Part shown: positions 7,648 to 15,320 of the stretch, one piece after another
Layout: each line of letters starts with the position of its first letter
Numbering within the stretch: position 1 is the first letter of the stretch
Assembly (NCBI GenBank): GCA_964542225.1
Contig: CAZITO010000057.1
Span: 1-15,320, forward strand
DNA length: 15,320 nucleotides
Origin: Scybalousia_A sp964542225
Lineage (GTDB): Bacteria; Bacteroidota; Bacteroidia; Bacteroidales; P3
Direction of reading: 5' to 3'
The notes under the pieces: model-generated
Database searches by the model: none
What the model saw: the letters and a program-made list of their open reading frames with translations, nothing else
Told to the model about the DNA's origin: nothing
Made by a program: the position numbers and the translations under genes

Positions 7648-9885
7648 TTATTTGTCCATTATTTCATTTAATACATTGTTATATACATGCTTATATTGTT
7701 TGATGGTGCCAAAATGCTCGTCATCTACAATAATATCGCCATCGGTAACCTTTCCTATTGCAAGACAAGGAATATTTTCTTTATTTAGTAAAGTTATAAA
7801 ATCATTATACTTGTCCTCGTCTATGGTAACAACTATACGCGATTGGCTTTCTCCAAACAAGAAAGAGTCCAAACGAACCTCAGTATCAGATAAAATATTG
7901 AAACCATAATCCCTGTGCATTGCACTCTCAATAAGATTCATAAACAAACCTCCATCACTAACATCATGCGCAGATTCTATATATCCCTTTCTTATCAAGT
8001 TTTTAACCACTTGTTGCAAAGCAAACTCTTTATCCATATCAAAATAAGGTACAGGTGAAAGTTTTACTTTGCAATAGTTATAAAGGTATTCCGAAGAATT
8101 GATATCGTCCTTTATTTCTCCCAAAAGATAAATTGTTGCTCCTTTGCGTTTGAAATCCAATGAGGTTTGGTATTTCTTGTCCACAGTTCCTATCATACCT
8201 ATAACAGGAGAAGGCATTACGGCTTCAACAACTCCGTTGATGGAGGCTTGATTGTAAAAACTTACATTTCCTCCCGTAACAGGTGTAGAGAATTTTTTAC
8301 AAGCCTCTCCCATACCTTGTACTGCGTTGACAAACTGCCAATAAGTTTCCGGTTTGTATGGATTACCAAAATTACAACAATTAGTAACTGCCAAAGGTTC
8401 TCCACCCGAGCAAACAATATTACGAGCAGCCTCCGCAACGGCTATTTCTGTACCGATAAATGGGTCAGAATAAACATAACGAGAATTGCAATCACAAGTC
8501 ATAGCAATGCCGTTTTGACAACCCTTTATATTTGCTATACCGGCATCGGCAGGAGCATTGGTAGTCATATTACGAGTACCAACCATAGAATCATACTGCT
8601 CTATTACCCAACGTTTAGAGGCAAGATTGGGATTTTTTGTCATCTCTTGGGCAATTTTTTTACACTCTTGCAATGATGGTTCTTTTATGTCAGAAATTTT
8701 AAAATCGTGTGTATGTTTGTAATATTCCGGTTCTTTATACTCTCTGTCATATTGAGGAGCGCCTCCGCCAAGTACAAGAGTAGAAGCGGGAACTTGTGTC
8801 ACCAATTCGCCCTTCCAATAGAAGTAAAGCATATCCTCATCTATCACTTCGCCGATTTTAGCACAATTTAAATCCCATTTTTCAAATATCTTTTCAACCT
8901 TATCTTCCTGTCCTTTCTTAGCAACGACAAGCATACGCTCCTGTGATTCTGAAAGAAGTATTTCCCATGCCTCAACATTTTGCTGACGCAATGGTACTTT
9001 GCTCAAATCTATTCTCATTCCGCTACCGCCTTTTTCACTCATCTCGGAAGTAGAGCAAATAATACCGGCAGCACCCATATCCTGCATACCAACAATCGCT
9101 CCGCTACGACCTAATTCCAAACTTGCCTCCAAAAGCAATTTCTCTTGGAATGGGTCGCCAACCTGTATGGAAGGAATATCGTCTGCGGAATTTTCGGTAA
9201 CATCAGCACTTGCAAAAGTTGCTCCATGTATGCCGTCCTTACCGGTGGCAGAGCCTACAATATAAACAGGATTTCCCGCACCTTTTGCTACGGCAGATAT
9301 AAGGTCTTCTTTTTTCATAATACCCACACTCATAGCATTGACCAATGGGTTATTCTCAAAACATTCATCAAAGAATACCTCACCTCCCAAAACAGGAACT
9401 CCAAAAGAATTGCCATAATGAGAAATGCCGGCAACGGTTCCTTTAAACAAACGTTTGGCATGTTTGCTCTCCAAAGAACCAAAACGTAATGAATTTAATT
9501 GTGCTATAGGTCGAGCACCCATTGTAAAGATATCTCTGTTTATACCTCCTACTCCTGTGGCTGCTCCCTGAAAAGGCTCTACGGCACAAGGATGATTATG
9601 ACTTTCTATTTTGAAAACACACGCTCTACCATCGCCTACATCCACCATACCTGCATTTTCTTCACCGGGAGCAACAAGCATTTGTTTTCCTTCTTTAGGA
9701 AGTTTTTTTATCCACTTTATACTATTCTTGTATGAGGCATGCTCCGACCACATCACTGAATAAATACTAAGTTCTGTAAAATTAGGCGTTCTTCCTCCTA
9801 AATATTGTTTTATCTGTTCAAACTCCTCATCAAGTAACCCCAATTTATGAGCAGTTTCCAAATTAACTTCTTCAGTCTTTATCAT
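7648..9885 (-). CDS. purL: Phosphoribosylformylglycinamidine synthase, small-type PurL subunit
   Basis: Cytosolic ATP-dependent enzyme of de novo purine synthesis making FGAM from FGAR and ammonia. At 745 aa it is the small PurL, which needs separate PurQ (glutaminase) and PurS subunits; neither is in the window. Recognisable parts are the N-terminal linker, WSEHASYKNS (46-55, His49 being the conserved active-site residue), KIESHNHPCAVEPFQGAATGVGG (in 92-114), DIFTMGARPIAQLNSLRFG, GGEVFFDE, the second-half motifs GTRNMTTNAPADAG and VTGGNVSFYN, and AHDVSDGGL near 637. Most relatives have Cys where Ala50 stands. The first ATG at 9885 gives the normal N-terminus, and no frame break is seen. It is a single-gene unit with its own promoter upstream and a shared terminator downstream. 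Confidence 0.95.
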   Translation of the reverse strand: MIKTEEVNLETAHKLGLLDEEFEQIKQYLGGRTPNFTELSIYSVMWSEHASYKNSIKWIKKLPKEGKQMLVAPGEENAGMVDVGDGRACVFKIESHNHPCAVEPFQGAATGVGGINRDIFTMGARPIAQLNSLRFGSLESKHAKRLFKGTVAGISHYGNSFGVPVLGGEVFFDECFENNPLVNAMSVGIMKKEDLISAVAKGAGNPVYIVGSATGKDGIHGATFASADVTENSADDIPSIQVGDPFQEKLLLEASLELGRSGAIVGMQDMGAAGIICSTSEMSEKGGSGMRIDLSKVPLRQQNVEAWEILLSESQERMLVVAKKGQEDKVEKIFEKWDLNCAKIGEVIDEDMLYFYWKGELVTQVPASTLVLGGGAPQYDREYKEPEYYKHTHDFKISDIKEPSLQECKKIAQEMTKNPNLASKRWVIEQYDSMVGTRNMTTNAPADAGIANIKGCQNGIAMTCDCNSRYVYSDPFIGTEIAVAEAARNIVCSGGEPLAVTNCCNFGNPYKPETYWQFVNAVQGMGEACKKFSTPVTGGNVSFYNQASINGVVEAVMPSPVIGMIGTVDKKYQTSLDFKRKGATIYLLGEIKDDINSSEYLYNYCKVKLSPVPYFDMDKEFALQQVVKNLIRKGYIESAHDVSDGGLFMNLIESAMHRDYGFNILSDTEVRLDSFLFGESQSRIVVTIDEDKYNDFITLLNKENIPCLAIGKVTDGDIIVDDEHFGTIKQYKHVYNNVLNEIMDK

Positions 9886-9943
9886 ATCTTTATTTGTATT
9901 TTCGCAATTTTCTTTTTTCCAAAACTCTGCTTATGACTGCCTG

Positions 9944-9976
9944 CAAAAATACAAAAACTTTGCAGACTGACAAAAA
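9944..9976 (-). promoter_or_regulatory. purL promoter
   Basis: On the - strand, TTTTTG (9976-9971) is followed after exactly 19 nt by TATTTTTG (9951-9944), the canonical Bacteroidota -33/-7 pair. The -7 box ends 58 nt upstream of the purL ATG, leaving a leader of roughly 50 nt. No purine-type riboswitch core was recognised in that leader. Confidence 0.7.
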
Positions 9977-10003
9977 CTTTACACTGATTATAAATTATTT
10001 TCG

Positions 10004-10011
10004 TAATTTTG
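10004..10011 (+). promoter_or_regulatory. -7 promoter box of the TPR-folB-comEC-patatin operon
   Basis: TAATTTTG matches TAnnTTTG and ends 24 nt before the ATG at 10036. Upstream, TTTAC at 9978-9982 is a weak -33 candidate. The box is divergent from the purL promoter about 50 nt away, so the 150-nt intergenic region serves both directions. Confidence 0.55.
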
Positions 10012-10035
10012 TGTGCAAATATTGTATGGTAGTTT

Positions 10036-11070
10036 ATGAAAAGAGTATTTTTTATTTTCAGCATAACAATTTACTTTGTTTCTTTTGCTCAAGACAGTTT
10101 GTACAATGAAGCATTGCAAGCCATAAATCAACAAAAATGGTTTGAGGCTGAACATCTTTTACGTAAAGCCATAGATAAGGGAGAAAACAAATTGAAATGT
10201 TCTTATGAGTTGGCTTGGACATACTATTGCAACAACGAATTTGACAAAACAATAGAAGTATTGACTCCTTTCTTGGAAGAAAACGCACCGAGTGATATTT
10301 ATCAACTTTTAGGCAACGCCTATGATGAAAAAGGTAATTCTTATAAAGCCGTAGATATATATACGCTTGGATTGAAAAAATATCCCAAAGAAGGCAACCT
10401 GCATTTGGAACTTGGCAATATTAAATACAAAGAAGGAAATTATAGAGAAGCATTGTATTGGTACGAAAAGGGTATAGAAGTAGACCCTCTGTATGCTTCC
10501 AACTATTATAGAGCGGCAAAAGTTTTTTTGATGAGTACGGAAATGGTCTGGGGGATATTGTATGGAGAGATTTTTATGATATTAGAACCTGAAAGTGAAA
10601 GAAGCAAAGAATTTTCCAAAAATCTATTTGACGCTTATAAAGAGTGTATCGTTATGGATAAAAACACTCTTAAGGTAAATTTCAACAATGATATAATTGT
10701 ATATTCTGATTCTTTTGAGAGAAAAAATGTTTTTCCTCAAGTGTTTGACAATCTTATGCAAAAATCATTTAGAGGTAAAAGTTTTATCAACATATCAAAT
10801 CTTATAGAGGGACGCAAAAAATTTATCACTCTGCTTTATAGGGAGGAGAAAGATTTTGACAACCCATTATTTCAATACCAAAAAGATTTGATAGACAAGG
10901 GGTTGTTTGAAGCCTATAACTATTATTTGTTTGCATACGGAAACACCAAAGAAAGTTCTTCTTGGATAAATTCTCATAAAACCCAATGGAATAAACTCAT
11001 AAAGTATTTGGAGAATAATTCTATAAAACTTTCAACTCAAAATTATTTTTCACGCTACAATATGGAATAG
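10036..11070 (+). CDS. Secreted tetratricopeptide-repeat protein
   Basis: MKRVFFIFSITIYFVSFAQ is a clear signal peptide, with cleavage likely after Ala18 or Gln19, so the protein is exported to the periplasm or the inner face of the outer membrane. Residues 20 to about 190 form four to five TPR units (for example YNEALQAINQQKWFEAEHLLRKAI, DIYQLLGNAYDEKG, NLHLELGNIKYKEGNYREALYWYEKGIEVDP). These make a helical scaffold for protein binding. Residues 200-344 do not resemble TPRs and are not recognised. Nothing shows an enzymatic activity. It is the first gene of a run of four + strand genes, 28 nt before folB, but no functional link to folate synthesis is evident. Confidence 0.8.
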   Translation: MKRVFFIFSITIYFVSFAQDSLYNEALQAINQQKWFEAEHLLRKAIDKGENKLKCSYELAWTYYCNNEFDKTIEVLTPFLEENAPSDIYQLLGNAYDEKGNSYKAVDIYTLGLKKYPKEGNLHLELGNIKYKEGNYREALYWYEKGIEVDPLYASNYYRAAKVFLMSTEMVWGILYGEIFMILEPESERSKEFSKNLFDAYKECIVMDKNTLKVNFNNDIIVYSDSFERKNVFPQVFDNLMQKSFRGKSFINISNLIEGRKKFITLLYREEKDFDNPLFQYQKDLIDKGLFEAYNYYLFAYGNTKESSSWINSHKTQWNKLIKYLENNSIKLSTQNYFSRYNME

Positions 11071-11098
11071 GCATAATATTTAAAAACAAAATAAAAAA

Positions 11099-11449
11099 AT
11101 GAGCAAGATAGAGATAAAAAATATGGAATTTTATGGTTATCACGGGTGTTTTGCGGAAGAAAGAAAAATAGGAACACATTTTTCCGTGGATATATCCTTT
11201 GAAACGGACAGTTGTTTGGCAGAGCAAACGGATAAAGTGGAAGACACCGTGGATTATTCCAAAGTTTATTTGCTTATTAAGGAAGAGATGCAACAATCTT
11301 CTCACCTCTTGGAACACATTGCCCGCAGAATAATAAATAGGGTAAAAAACGAATTTCCAACTATCAACAATATAAACGTAAATGTAAAAAAATTAAATCC
11401 TCCTGTTGGTGGCAAAATGGACTATGTGTCGGTGGAGTTATGTGATTAG
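11099..11449 (+). CDS. folB: Dihydroneopterin aldolase
   Basis: Cytosolic folate-pathway enzyme cleaving 7,8-dihydroneopterin to 6-hydroxymethyl-7,8-dihydropterin and glycolaldehyde. The short 116-aa chain is normal for this octameric enzyme. The family pattern is intact: FYGYHGCFAEERKIG (11-25) with Glu21 matching the S. aureus active-site Glu22, DTVDYSKVY (49-57), the pterin-anchoring Glu72 in HLLEHIA and Lys98 in KKLNPPVGG matching the catalytic lysine. It is 28 nt after the TPR gene and 8 nt before the comEC-like gene, so it is almost certainly cotranscribed with them. Other folate genes are not in the window. Confidence 0.95.
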   Translation: MSKIEIKNMEFYGYHGCFAEERKIGTHFSVDISFETDSCLAEQTDKVEDTVDYSKVYLLIKEEMQQSSHLLEHIARRIINRVKNEFPTINNINVNVKKLNPPVGGKMDYVSVELCD

Positions 11450-11457
11450 GTAATAAA

Positions 11458-12801
11458 ATGGTCAGACAAATGAAAAACTTTTTTGCCAATAGACCAATAG
11501 TTATACCTCTTATTTTATTGATAATTACAATAATAATTTTTGACCACTTTGCTCCCGTAATATTTTTTCGTAATCACTATATTAAAAACCTGACTAAAAA
11601 CACCTCTCTTTGCAAGTATGTAATAGAAACAGCACCCAAAACAACCACAAAGGGCAATCACATCGGTTATGTTGCCAATATCATTGCTTTGAAAAACAAT
11701 ACCGAATGGCTAAAAACCAACGGTGAAGTACAAATCTATCTTCCTTTGAGAGATAGTAACAATACAAACTACCCTATTTTGAAAATGGGTGATACCTTAA
11801 TTGCAAAAGCCAATCTTATTCCTATAAAAAACTTTGATAATTCTTTTGATTATGTCCGATATATGAAACACAAAAGAATATATCACTATACATTTTTGCA
11901 GGATTTTACCATAAAGAAACGATATAAAAGCAAAAATATAAGATTGTTGGCTTTTGACATAAATCAAAAACTGAAAAACATATTATCAAAAAGCAATATG
12001 GGAAAAGAACAAACAGCCTTGTCCATAGCAATGCTTTTAGGCGATAAAACAACAATGCAAAAAGATACGCGACAAATGTTTAATCATTCCGGTTTGGCTC
12101 ATATACTTTGTGTCTCCGGTTTGCACGTAATGATAATAGTATCATTTTTTGACTTTTTATTGGGTTTTGTTATCAGCAATAATTTGAAAGGATTTTATTT
12201 AAGAAAAATAATTCTAATGCTTTTGACTTGGGCTATAGCCTTTGTAGTTGGTTTGTCTCCTTCTTGTGTCAGAGTGGCTGTCATGTATAGTCTTTTTCTT
12301 TTGGCAATGATTTCCAAAAGGGAATATGATAGTATGAATATTTTGTTTGTGTCTGCGTTTATTTTTCTTTTGGTTGACCCTTTGCTTTTGTTTAACATTA
12401 GTTTTCAACTTTCTTTTTTAGCCGTATTTGGTATTTTTGCCCTCAAACCTTATATTCTCGACAAACTTAAAAAAATACCTTCTCTTTTTATAAAACCAAC
12501 AAGTAGATTAAACAATATTTCCAACAATGTTTTGCAAAATATTTCCATCTCCGTTTCTACTCAAATTTGTTGCTTACCCATACTTATATTCAACTTTGGT
12601 TATTTTCCTTTGTTTTTTCTTTTAGCCAATTTGTTTGCAATCCCATTGGCTCAAATAATACTTATTTCTATGATAATTTATTTGCCTTTAAGTTTTGTGC
12701 CGATGATTAATGTGTTTTTATCAAACATACTAAATTTTGAGTTATCCCTACTCTTATTCATAAGTGAGCAAACAGAAAAACTTAACAGTATATTTTTCTA
12801 A
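11458..12801 (+). CDS. ComEC/Rec2-family membrane protein, short form
   Basis: ComEC forms the inner-membrane channel for single-stranded DNA in natural transformation. Seen here are an N-terminal membrane segment (about residues 13-30), a soluble DUF4131/OB-like region (about 45-165) with IYLPLRD and MGDTLIAKANL, then the Competence domain. Its hallmark motifs are present: ALSIAMLLGDKT, HSGLAHILCVSGLHV, VGLSPSCVRVAVMYSLFLLA and LLVDPLLLFNISFQLSFLAVFGI, with several further membrane helices. At 447 aa it is much shorter than the usual 600-800. It stops at FISEQTEKLNSIFF, without the last membrane helices and the metallo-beta-lactamase-like domain. Only 51 nt follow before the next gene, so that domain is gone rather than frameshifted away. 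The start may be Met1 or Met5 (11470). Whether it still transports DNA is unclear. Confidence 0.85.
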   Translation: MVRQMKNFFANRPIVIPLILLIITIIIFDHFAPVIFFRNHYIKNLTKNTSLCKYVIETAPKTTTKGNHIGYVANIIALKNNTEWLKTNGEVQIYLPLRDSNNTNYPILKMGDTLIAKANLIPIKNFDNSFDYVRYMKHKRIYHYTFLQDFTIKKRYKSKNIRLLAFDINQKLKNILSKSNMGKEQTALSIAMLLGDKTTMQKDTRQMFNHSGLAHILCVSGLHVMIIVSFFDFLLGFVISNNLKGFYLRKIILMLLTWAIAFVVGLSPSCVRVAVMYSLFLLAMISKREYDSMNILFVSAFIFLLVDPLLLFNISFQLSFLAVFGIFALKPYILDKLKKIPSLFIKPTSRLNNISNNVLQNISISVSTQICCLPILIFNFGYFPLFFLLANLFAIPLAQIILISMIIYLPLSFVPMINVFLSNILNFELSLLLFISEQTEKLNSIFF

Positions 12802-12852
12802 ATTACAATAAAATAGATATCTACTGCGTTAAAATGAAAAAGAAAAAGAGAT

Positions 12853-15075
12853 ATGCAGAGGTTGAAAAAATTCAGTCTGTTTTTGTTGATAATACTTACT
12901 TTTTCCAATCTTTTGGCACAAGATACTTTGCAGAGAAAAAGGGTCGCCCTTGTTCTTTCCGGGGGAGGAGCAAAAGGCAGCGCTCACATAGGAGCATTAA
13001 AAGTAATAGAAGAAGTAGGCTTACCCATAGATATTATAGTTGGTACTTCTATGGGTGCCTTAATGGGAGGCTTATATTCCATTGGTTACACTGCCGATAT
13101 GTTAGATTCTTTGGTAAGAGTGCAAGATTGGTCTTTTTTGCTTTCTGACCGTATAGATACCAAAGAACAGGGACTTTTGCAGAGAAAAAGAGAAAATACA
13201 TATATAGGCTCTGTGGATATCAACCACATGGGCAAATTTGCCTTAGGTAAGCCCGGATTTATAAAGGGTAAGAACCTTGCAAATCTTTTTTCAAAACTAA
13301 CCTTGGGTTACCACGATAGTATAGATTTCAATTCATTGCCGATTCCTTTTGCTTGTGTTGCCACAGATATGGTATCTTATTCTGAAGTGGATTTTCATTC
13401 GGGCAATTTGGCAACCGCAATGCGAGCCTCTATGAGTATTCCTGCAGTTTTCACTCCCGTCAGACTTGGCGATAAAATATTGGTGGATGGTGGATTGAAA
13501 AACAATTTTCCCGTAGATATAGCCAAACAAATGGGGGCTGATATAATTATAGGTGTAACGGTGCAAGATATAGTCAATCGTAAGGCGGAAGATTTTAACT
13601 CAACTCTTGCCATTGTCAATCAATTGATGGATGTAAACACCATTGCAAAGTTTGAAGAAAACAAAAATATGTGTGATGTTTTCATTCAAGTAAATGTTGA
13701 AGGATATTCGGCGGCGAGTTTTAATGCAGAAGCCATAGATACTTTGATTCAGAGAGGGGAATATGCAACAAGAATACATTTTCAGGAAATGATTGACTTG
13801 AAAAAACAATTAAACATGTCCGCTGATTCTTCGGCTCCGAGAATTACTCCTTATCGTATGCTTAATCAAAAAATAAGAATGAAAATAGGAGATGTTACTT
13901 TCAACAATATAGATAGCAGGGATGAGCATTATTTGAGAGATAAATTTAATCTTAATACCGGTGGAACAACAACCATAGACTCTATAGAAAAAGTTATGAC
14001 CTGCCTCAGAAGTACCTTGTTTTACAATGATGTGTCTTATCAAATCAAGTATCAAAAAAAAGGCTATGGCATAGATATAACAAGCGAGGGGAAAAAAACG
14101 GCGGAGTTGTTTCTTGGAATAAGATTTGATAACGAAGAGCAAGTATCCATGCAAATGGAAGGTGTCGCTCCCGTCAATTTTTTATTTCCAATGATGTTAA
14201 AATCCACTTTGCGTTTGGGAAAAAGAAGTTTATTCCGTTTGGAGTCCGATTTTAATGTTTTGGAGGCTTATTCTTTAAGTTTATCATATATTTTTAGACA
14301 TCAAGACCTGAATATTTACTACCATGCCGACCGCGACCTTAACCCCGACTATAACCAACATCAGATAAACTTTTCTTTTGCAAACATAAACCTAAGAAAC
14401 TTCCTTCTCACCACATTTGTGCGTTGGGACTATTTTACTTTTTCAAACTTGTTATATGGTAAAAAATCCCAAACCATTTACCTACCCACACCTCATCTTT
14501 GGTCTTATCATGCAAAAATAAGTTATGATAATAGAGACAAAGAATATTTTACTACTTCCGGCGGTTTGCGATATGTGGAGTATGCTTTGTATACAGACAA
14601 TTTATACCAGTACAATAAACACGCTCCCTTGCATACTTTGGCTTATAAGTTTTTGAAAACATTTGATTTGAGTCGCCGATTTTATCTGACACCTATGATT
14701 TACGGTAGGAGTATTTACGGTGATGATATGCCGACAATACTTGCCAATTGTATAGGAGGAGAATATTTTGCTCACTATGTGGAACAACAACTTCCGTTTG
14801 CCGGAGTGGATAATTTGGAATTAATAGAAAAAAACTTTGTAGCCTTAGACCTGCAACTAAGAAAACAAATGTGGAAAAACAGTTATTTCACATTGGCGGG
14901 AAGTTTGGGCTATAAAGACGACAAAATACAAGAAATGTTTTCCTCATCTCCTCTTTGGGGGGTACGTATGTCTTACAGTTATAACTCTATCATAGGTCCT
15001 TTGGGAGCATCCTTAGGTTATTCCAATAGGACGCAGGAACCTTATCTTTTCATCAACATAGGTTACCAATTCTAA
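12853..15075 (+). CDS. Patatin-like phospholipase fused to an outer-membrane beta-barrel (PlpD/type Vd-like)
   Basis: Order of parts: a signal peptide (1-23, ending NLLAQ); a patatin domain (about 30-320) with the oxyanion loop GGGAKG (37-42), nucleophile Ser66 in GTSMG and catalytic Asp212 in DGG; a POTRA-like segment (about 334-410); and a BamA/D15-type barrel to the end, rich in alternating aromatic strands and closing with INIGYQF, whose terminal Phe is typical of outer-membrane proteins. The patatin Ser-Asp dyad looks complete, so lipase or phospholipase activity at the outer membrane is likely, as in type Vd autotransporters such as PlpD. Bacteroidota commonly carry such proteins, but substrate and surface exposure are unknown. 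An ATG at 12834 is in another frame; 12853 starts the signal peptide. It is the last gene of the + strand run. Confidence 0.9.
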   Translation: MQRLKKFSLFLLIILTFSNLLAQDTLQRKRVALVLSGGGAKGSAHIGALKVIEEVGLPIDIIVGTSMGALMGGLYSIGYTADMLDSLVRVQDWSFLLSDRIDTKEQGLLQRKRENTYIGSVDINHMGKFALGKPGFIKGKNLANLFSKLTLGYHDSIDFNSLPIPFACVATDMVSYSEVDFHSGNLATAMRASMSIPAVFTPVRLGDKILVDGGLKNNFPVDIAKQMGADIIIGVTVQDIVNRKAEDFNSTLAIVNQLMDVNTIAKFEENKNMCDVFIQVNVEGYSAASFNAEAIDTLIQRGEYATRIHFQEMIDLKKQLNMSADSSAPRITPYRMLNQKIRMKIGDVTFNNIDSRDEHYLRDKFNLNTGGTTTIDSIEKVMTCLRSTLFYNDVSYQIKYQKKGYGIDITSEGKKTAELFLGIRFDNEEQVSMQMEGVAPVNFLFPMMLKSTLRLGKRSLFRLESDFNVLEAYSLSLSYIFRHQDLNIYYHADRDLNPDYNQHQINFSFANINLRNFLLTTFVRWDYFTFSNLLYGKKSQTIYLPTPHLWSYHAKISYDNRDKEYFTTSGGLRYVEYALYTDNLYQYNKHAPLHTLAYKFLKTFDLSRRFYLTPMIYGRSIYGDDMPTILANCIGGEYFAHYVEQQLPFAGVDNLELIEKNFVALDLQLRKQMWKNSYFTLAGSLGYKDDKIQEMFSSSPLWGVRMSYSYNSIIGPLGASLGYSNRTQEPYLFINIGYQF

Positions 15076-15076
15076 C

Positions 15077-15111
15077 GGCTCAGCCTGTTTTATAATGCAG
15101 AGCCATAGGCT
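15077..15111. other. Interleaved short inverted repeats after the patatin gene
   Basis: GGCTC (15077-15081) pairs with GAGCC (15100-15104), and AGCCT (15082-15086) pairs with AGGCT (15107-15111). The order a-b-a'-b' means both stems together would be a pseudoknot; otherwise they compete. The block begins 2 nt after the patatin stop and is followed by no T run, so it is not a classical intrinsic terminator. G+C-rich GGC-nnn-GCC or GCC-nnn-GGC pieces recur at 109-117, 15077-15085, 15102-15110 and 15160-15168, all near the repeat copies. Confidence 0.35.
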
Positions 15112-15211
15112 TTGTAAGACAAGGTTACTTATACTAACCTATCAAAAAATAAAACTAATGGCTTTGCCTTTTATATTAACGTATGCTAACTTATCAAAAC
15201 AATAAAAAAGC
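15108..15211 (+). repeat. Tandem pair of 52-bp units
   Basis: GGCTTTG occurs at 15108 and 15160, and TATRCTAACYTATCAAAA begins at 15130 and 15182. Both pairs are exactly 52 bases apart, so two head-to-tail units are present. The second half of each unit is well conserved and the stretch after GGCTTTG is not. The second unit runs straight into the shared repeat at the window end. Confidence 0.65.
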
Positions 15212-15267
15212 AAAAGAAAGCAATAAAAATCGGTTTACTGAAAATCAATGAGTTACAAAATAAAATT
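15165..15267 (+). repeat. Intergenic repeat element, right copy
   Basis: Inverted partner of positions 1-90, with the cores TATGCTAACTTATCAAAA (15182-15199), AAATCGGTTTACTGA (15227-15241) and AGTTACAAAATA (15251-15262). Its end carries a small palindrome, CAAAAT-AAA-ATTTTG (15256-15270). It ends 10 nt or less before the -33 element of the next promoter. No open reading frame lies in it. Confidence 0.7.
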
Positions 15268-15276
15268 TTGCACGCG

Positions 15277-15308
15277 TTTGGTCAGGTCTGTTTTTCTTCG
15301 TAACTTTG
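15277..15308 (+). promoter_or_regulatory. Promoter for a gene beyond the right edge
   Basis: TTTG (15277-15280), a 20-nt spacer and TAACTTTG (15301-15308) match the Bacteroidota -33/-7 consensus. The gene it drives starts after 15320 and is not visible. Confidence 0.7.
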
Positions 15309-15320
15309 CATAGAGAAATA

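Noticed and set aside
8167..8676. 169-codon open frame on the + strand inside purL
   Set aside because: It is antisense to conserved PurL motifs, with no recognisable domain or promoter.
10026..10109. Upstream ATG overlapping the TPR gene start
   Set aside because: The out-of-frame 27-codon frame has no leader-peptide features; the ATG at 10036 begins a clear signal peptide.
12834..13148. Lys-rich open frame starting 19 nt before the patatin gene
   Set aside because: It is in another frame from the patatin, very basic and low in complexity, and overlaps the signal peptide and active-site coding region.

Overview
The window comes from a low-G+C member of the Bacteroidota, most likely the Bacteroidales or a close relative. 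The evidence is an LpxC-FabZ fusion followed directly by lpxA, repeated TAnnTTTG-type -7 promoter boxes (some with a TTTG-like -33 element about 20 nt upstream), the near absence of Shine-Dalgarno sequences, and a patatin joined to an outer-membrane barrel.

Layout. Positions 1-318 hold one copy of an intergenic repeat, a hairpin and a promoter. Two tightly spaced + strand genes follow: GDP-L-fucose synthase (319-1398) and cytidine deaminase (1401-1865). Converging on them is the - strand lipid A pair lpxC-fabZ (4084-2702) and lpxA (2678-1881). At 4299-7585 lies a + strand insert of accessory character. It has an unrecognised membrane or exported protein with a phage-like motif, then a single-chain restriction-modification enzyme (type IIG-like). 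A strong bidirectional terminator separates it from the - strand purL (9885-7648). From 10036 to 15075 runs a probable + strand operon: a secreted TPR protein, folB, a short ComEC-like membrane protein and a patatin/beta-barrel protein. The end (15076-15320) carries a 52-bp tandem repeat, the second, inverted copy of the repeat seen at position 1, and a good promoter for a gene beyond the window.

How the genes fit together. Most are housekeeping: lipid A synthesis and the fatty acid elongation dehydratase, GDP-fucose for surface glycans, pyrimidine salvage, purine synthesis and folate synthesis. The accessory parts are the 4.3-7.6 kb cassette, the ComEC-like protein that lacks the usual C-terminal half, and the repeat element at both ends. 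No tRNA, rRNA, CRISPR array, transposase or integrase was seen.
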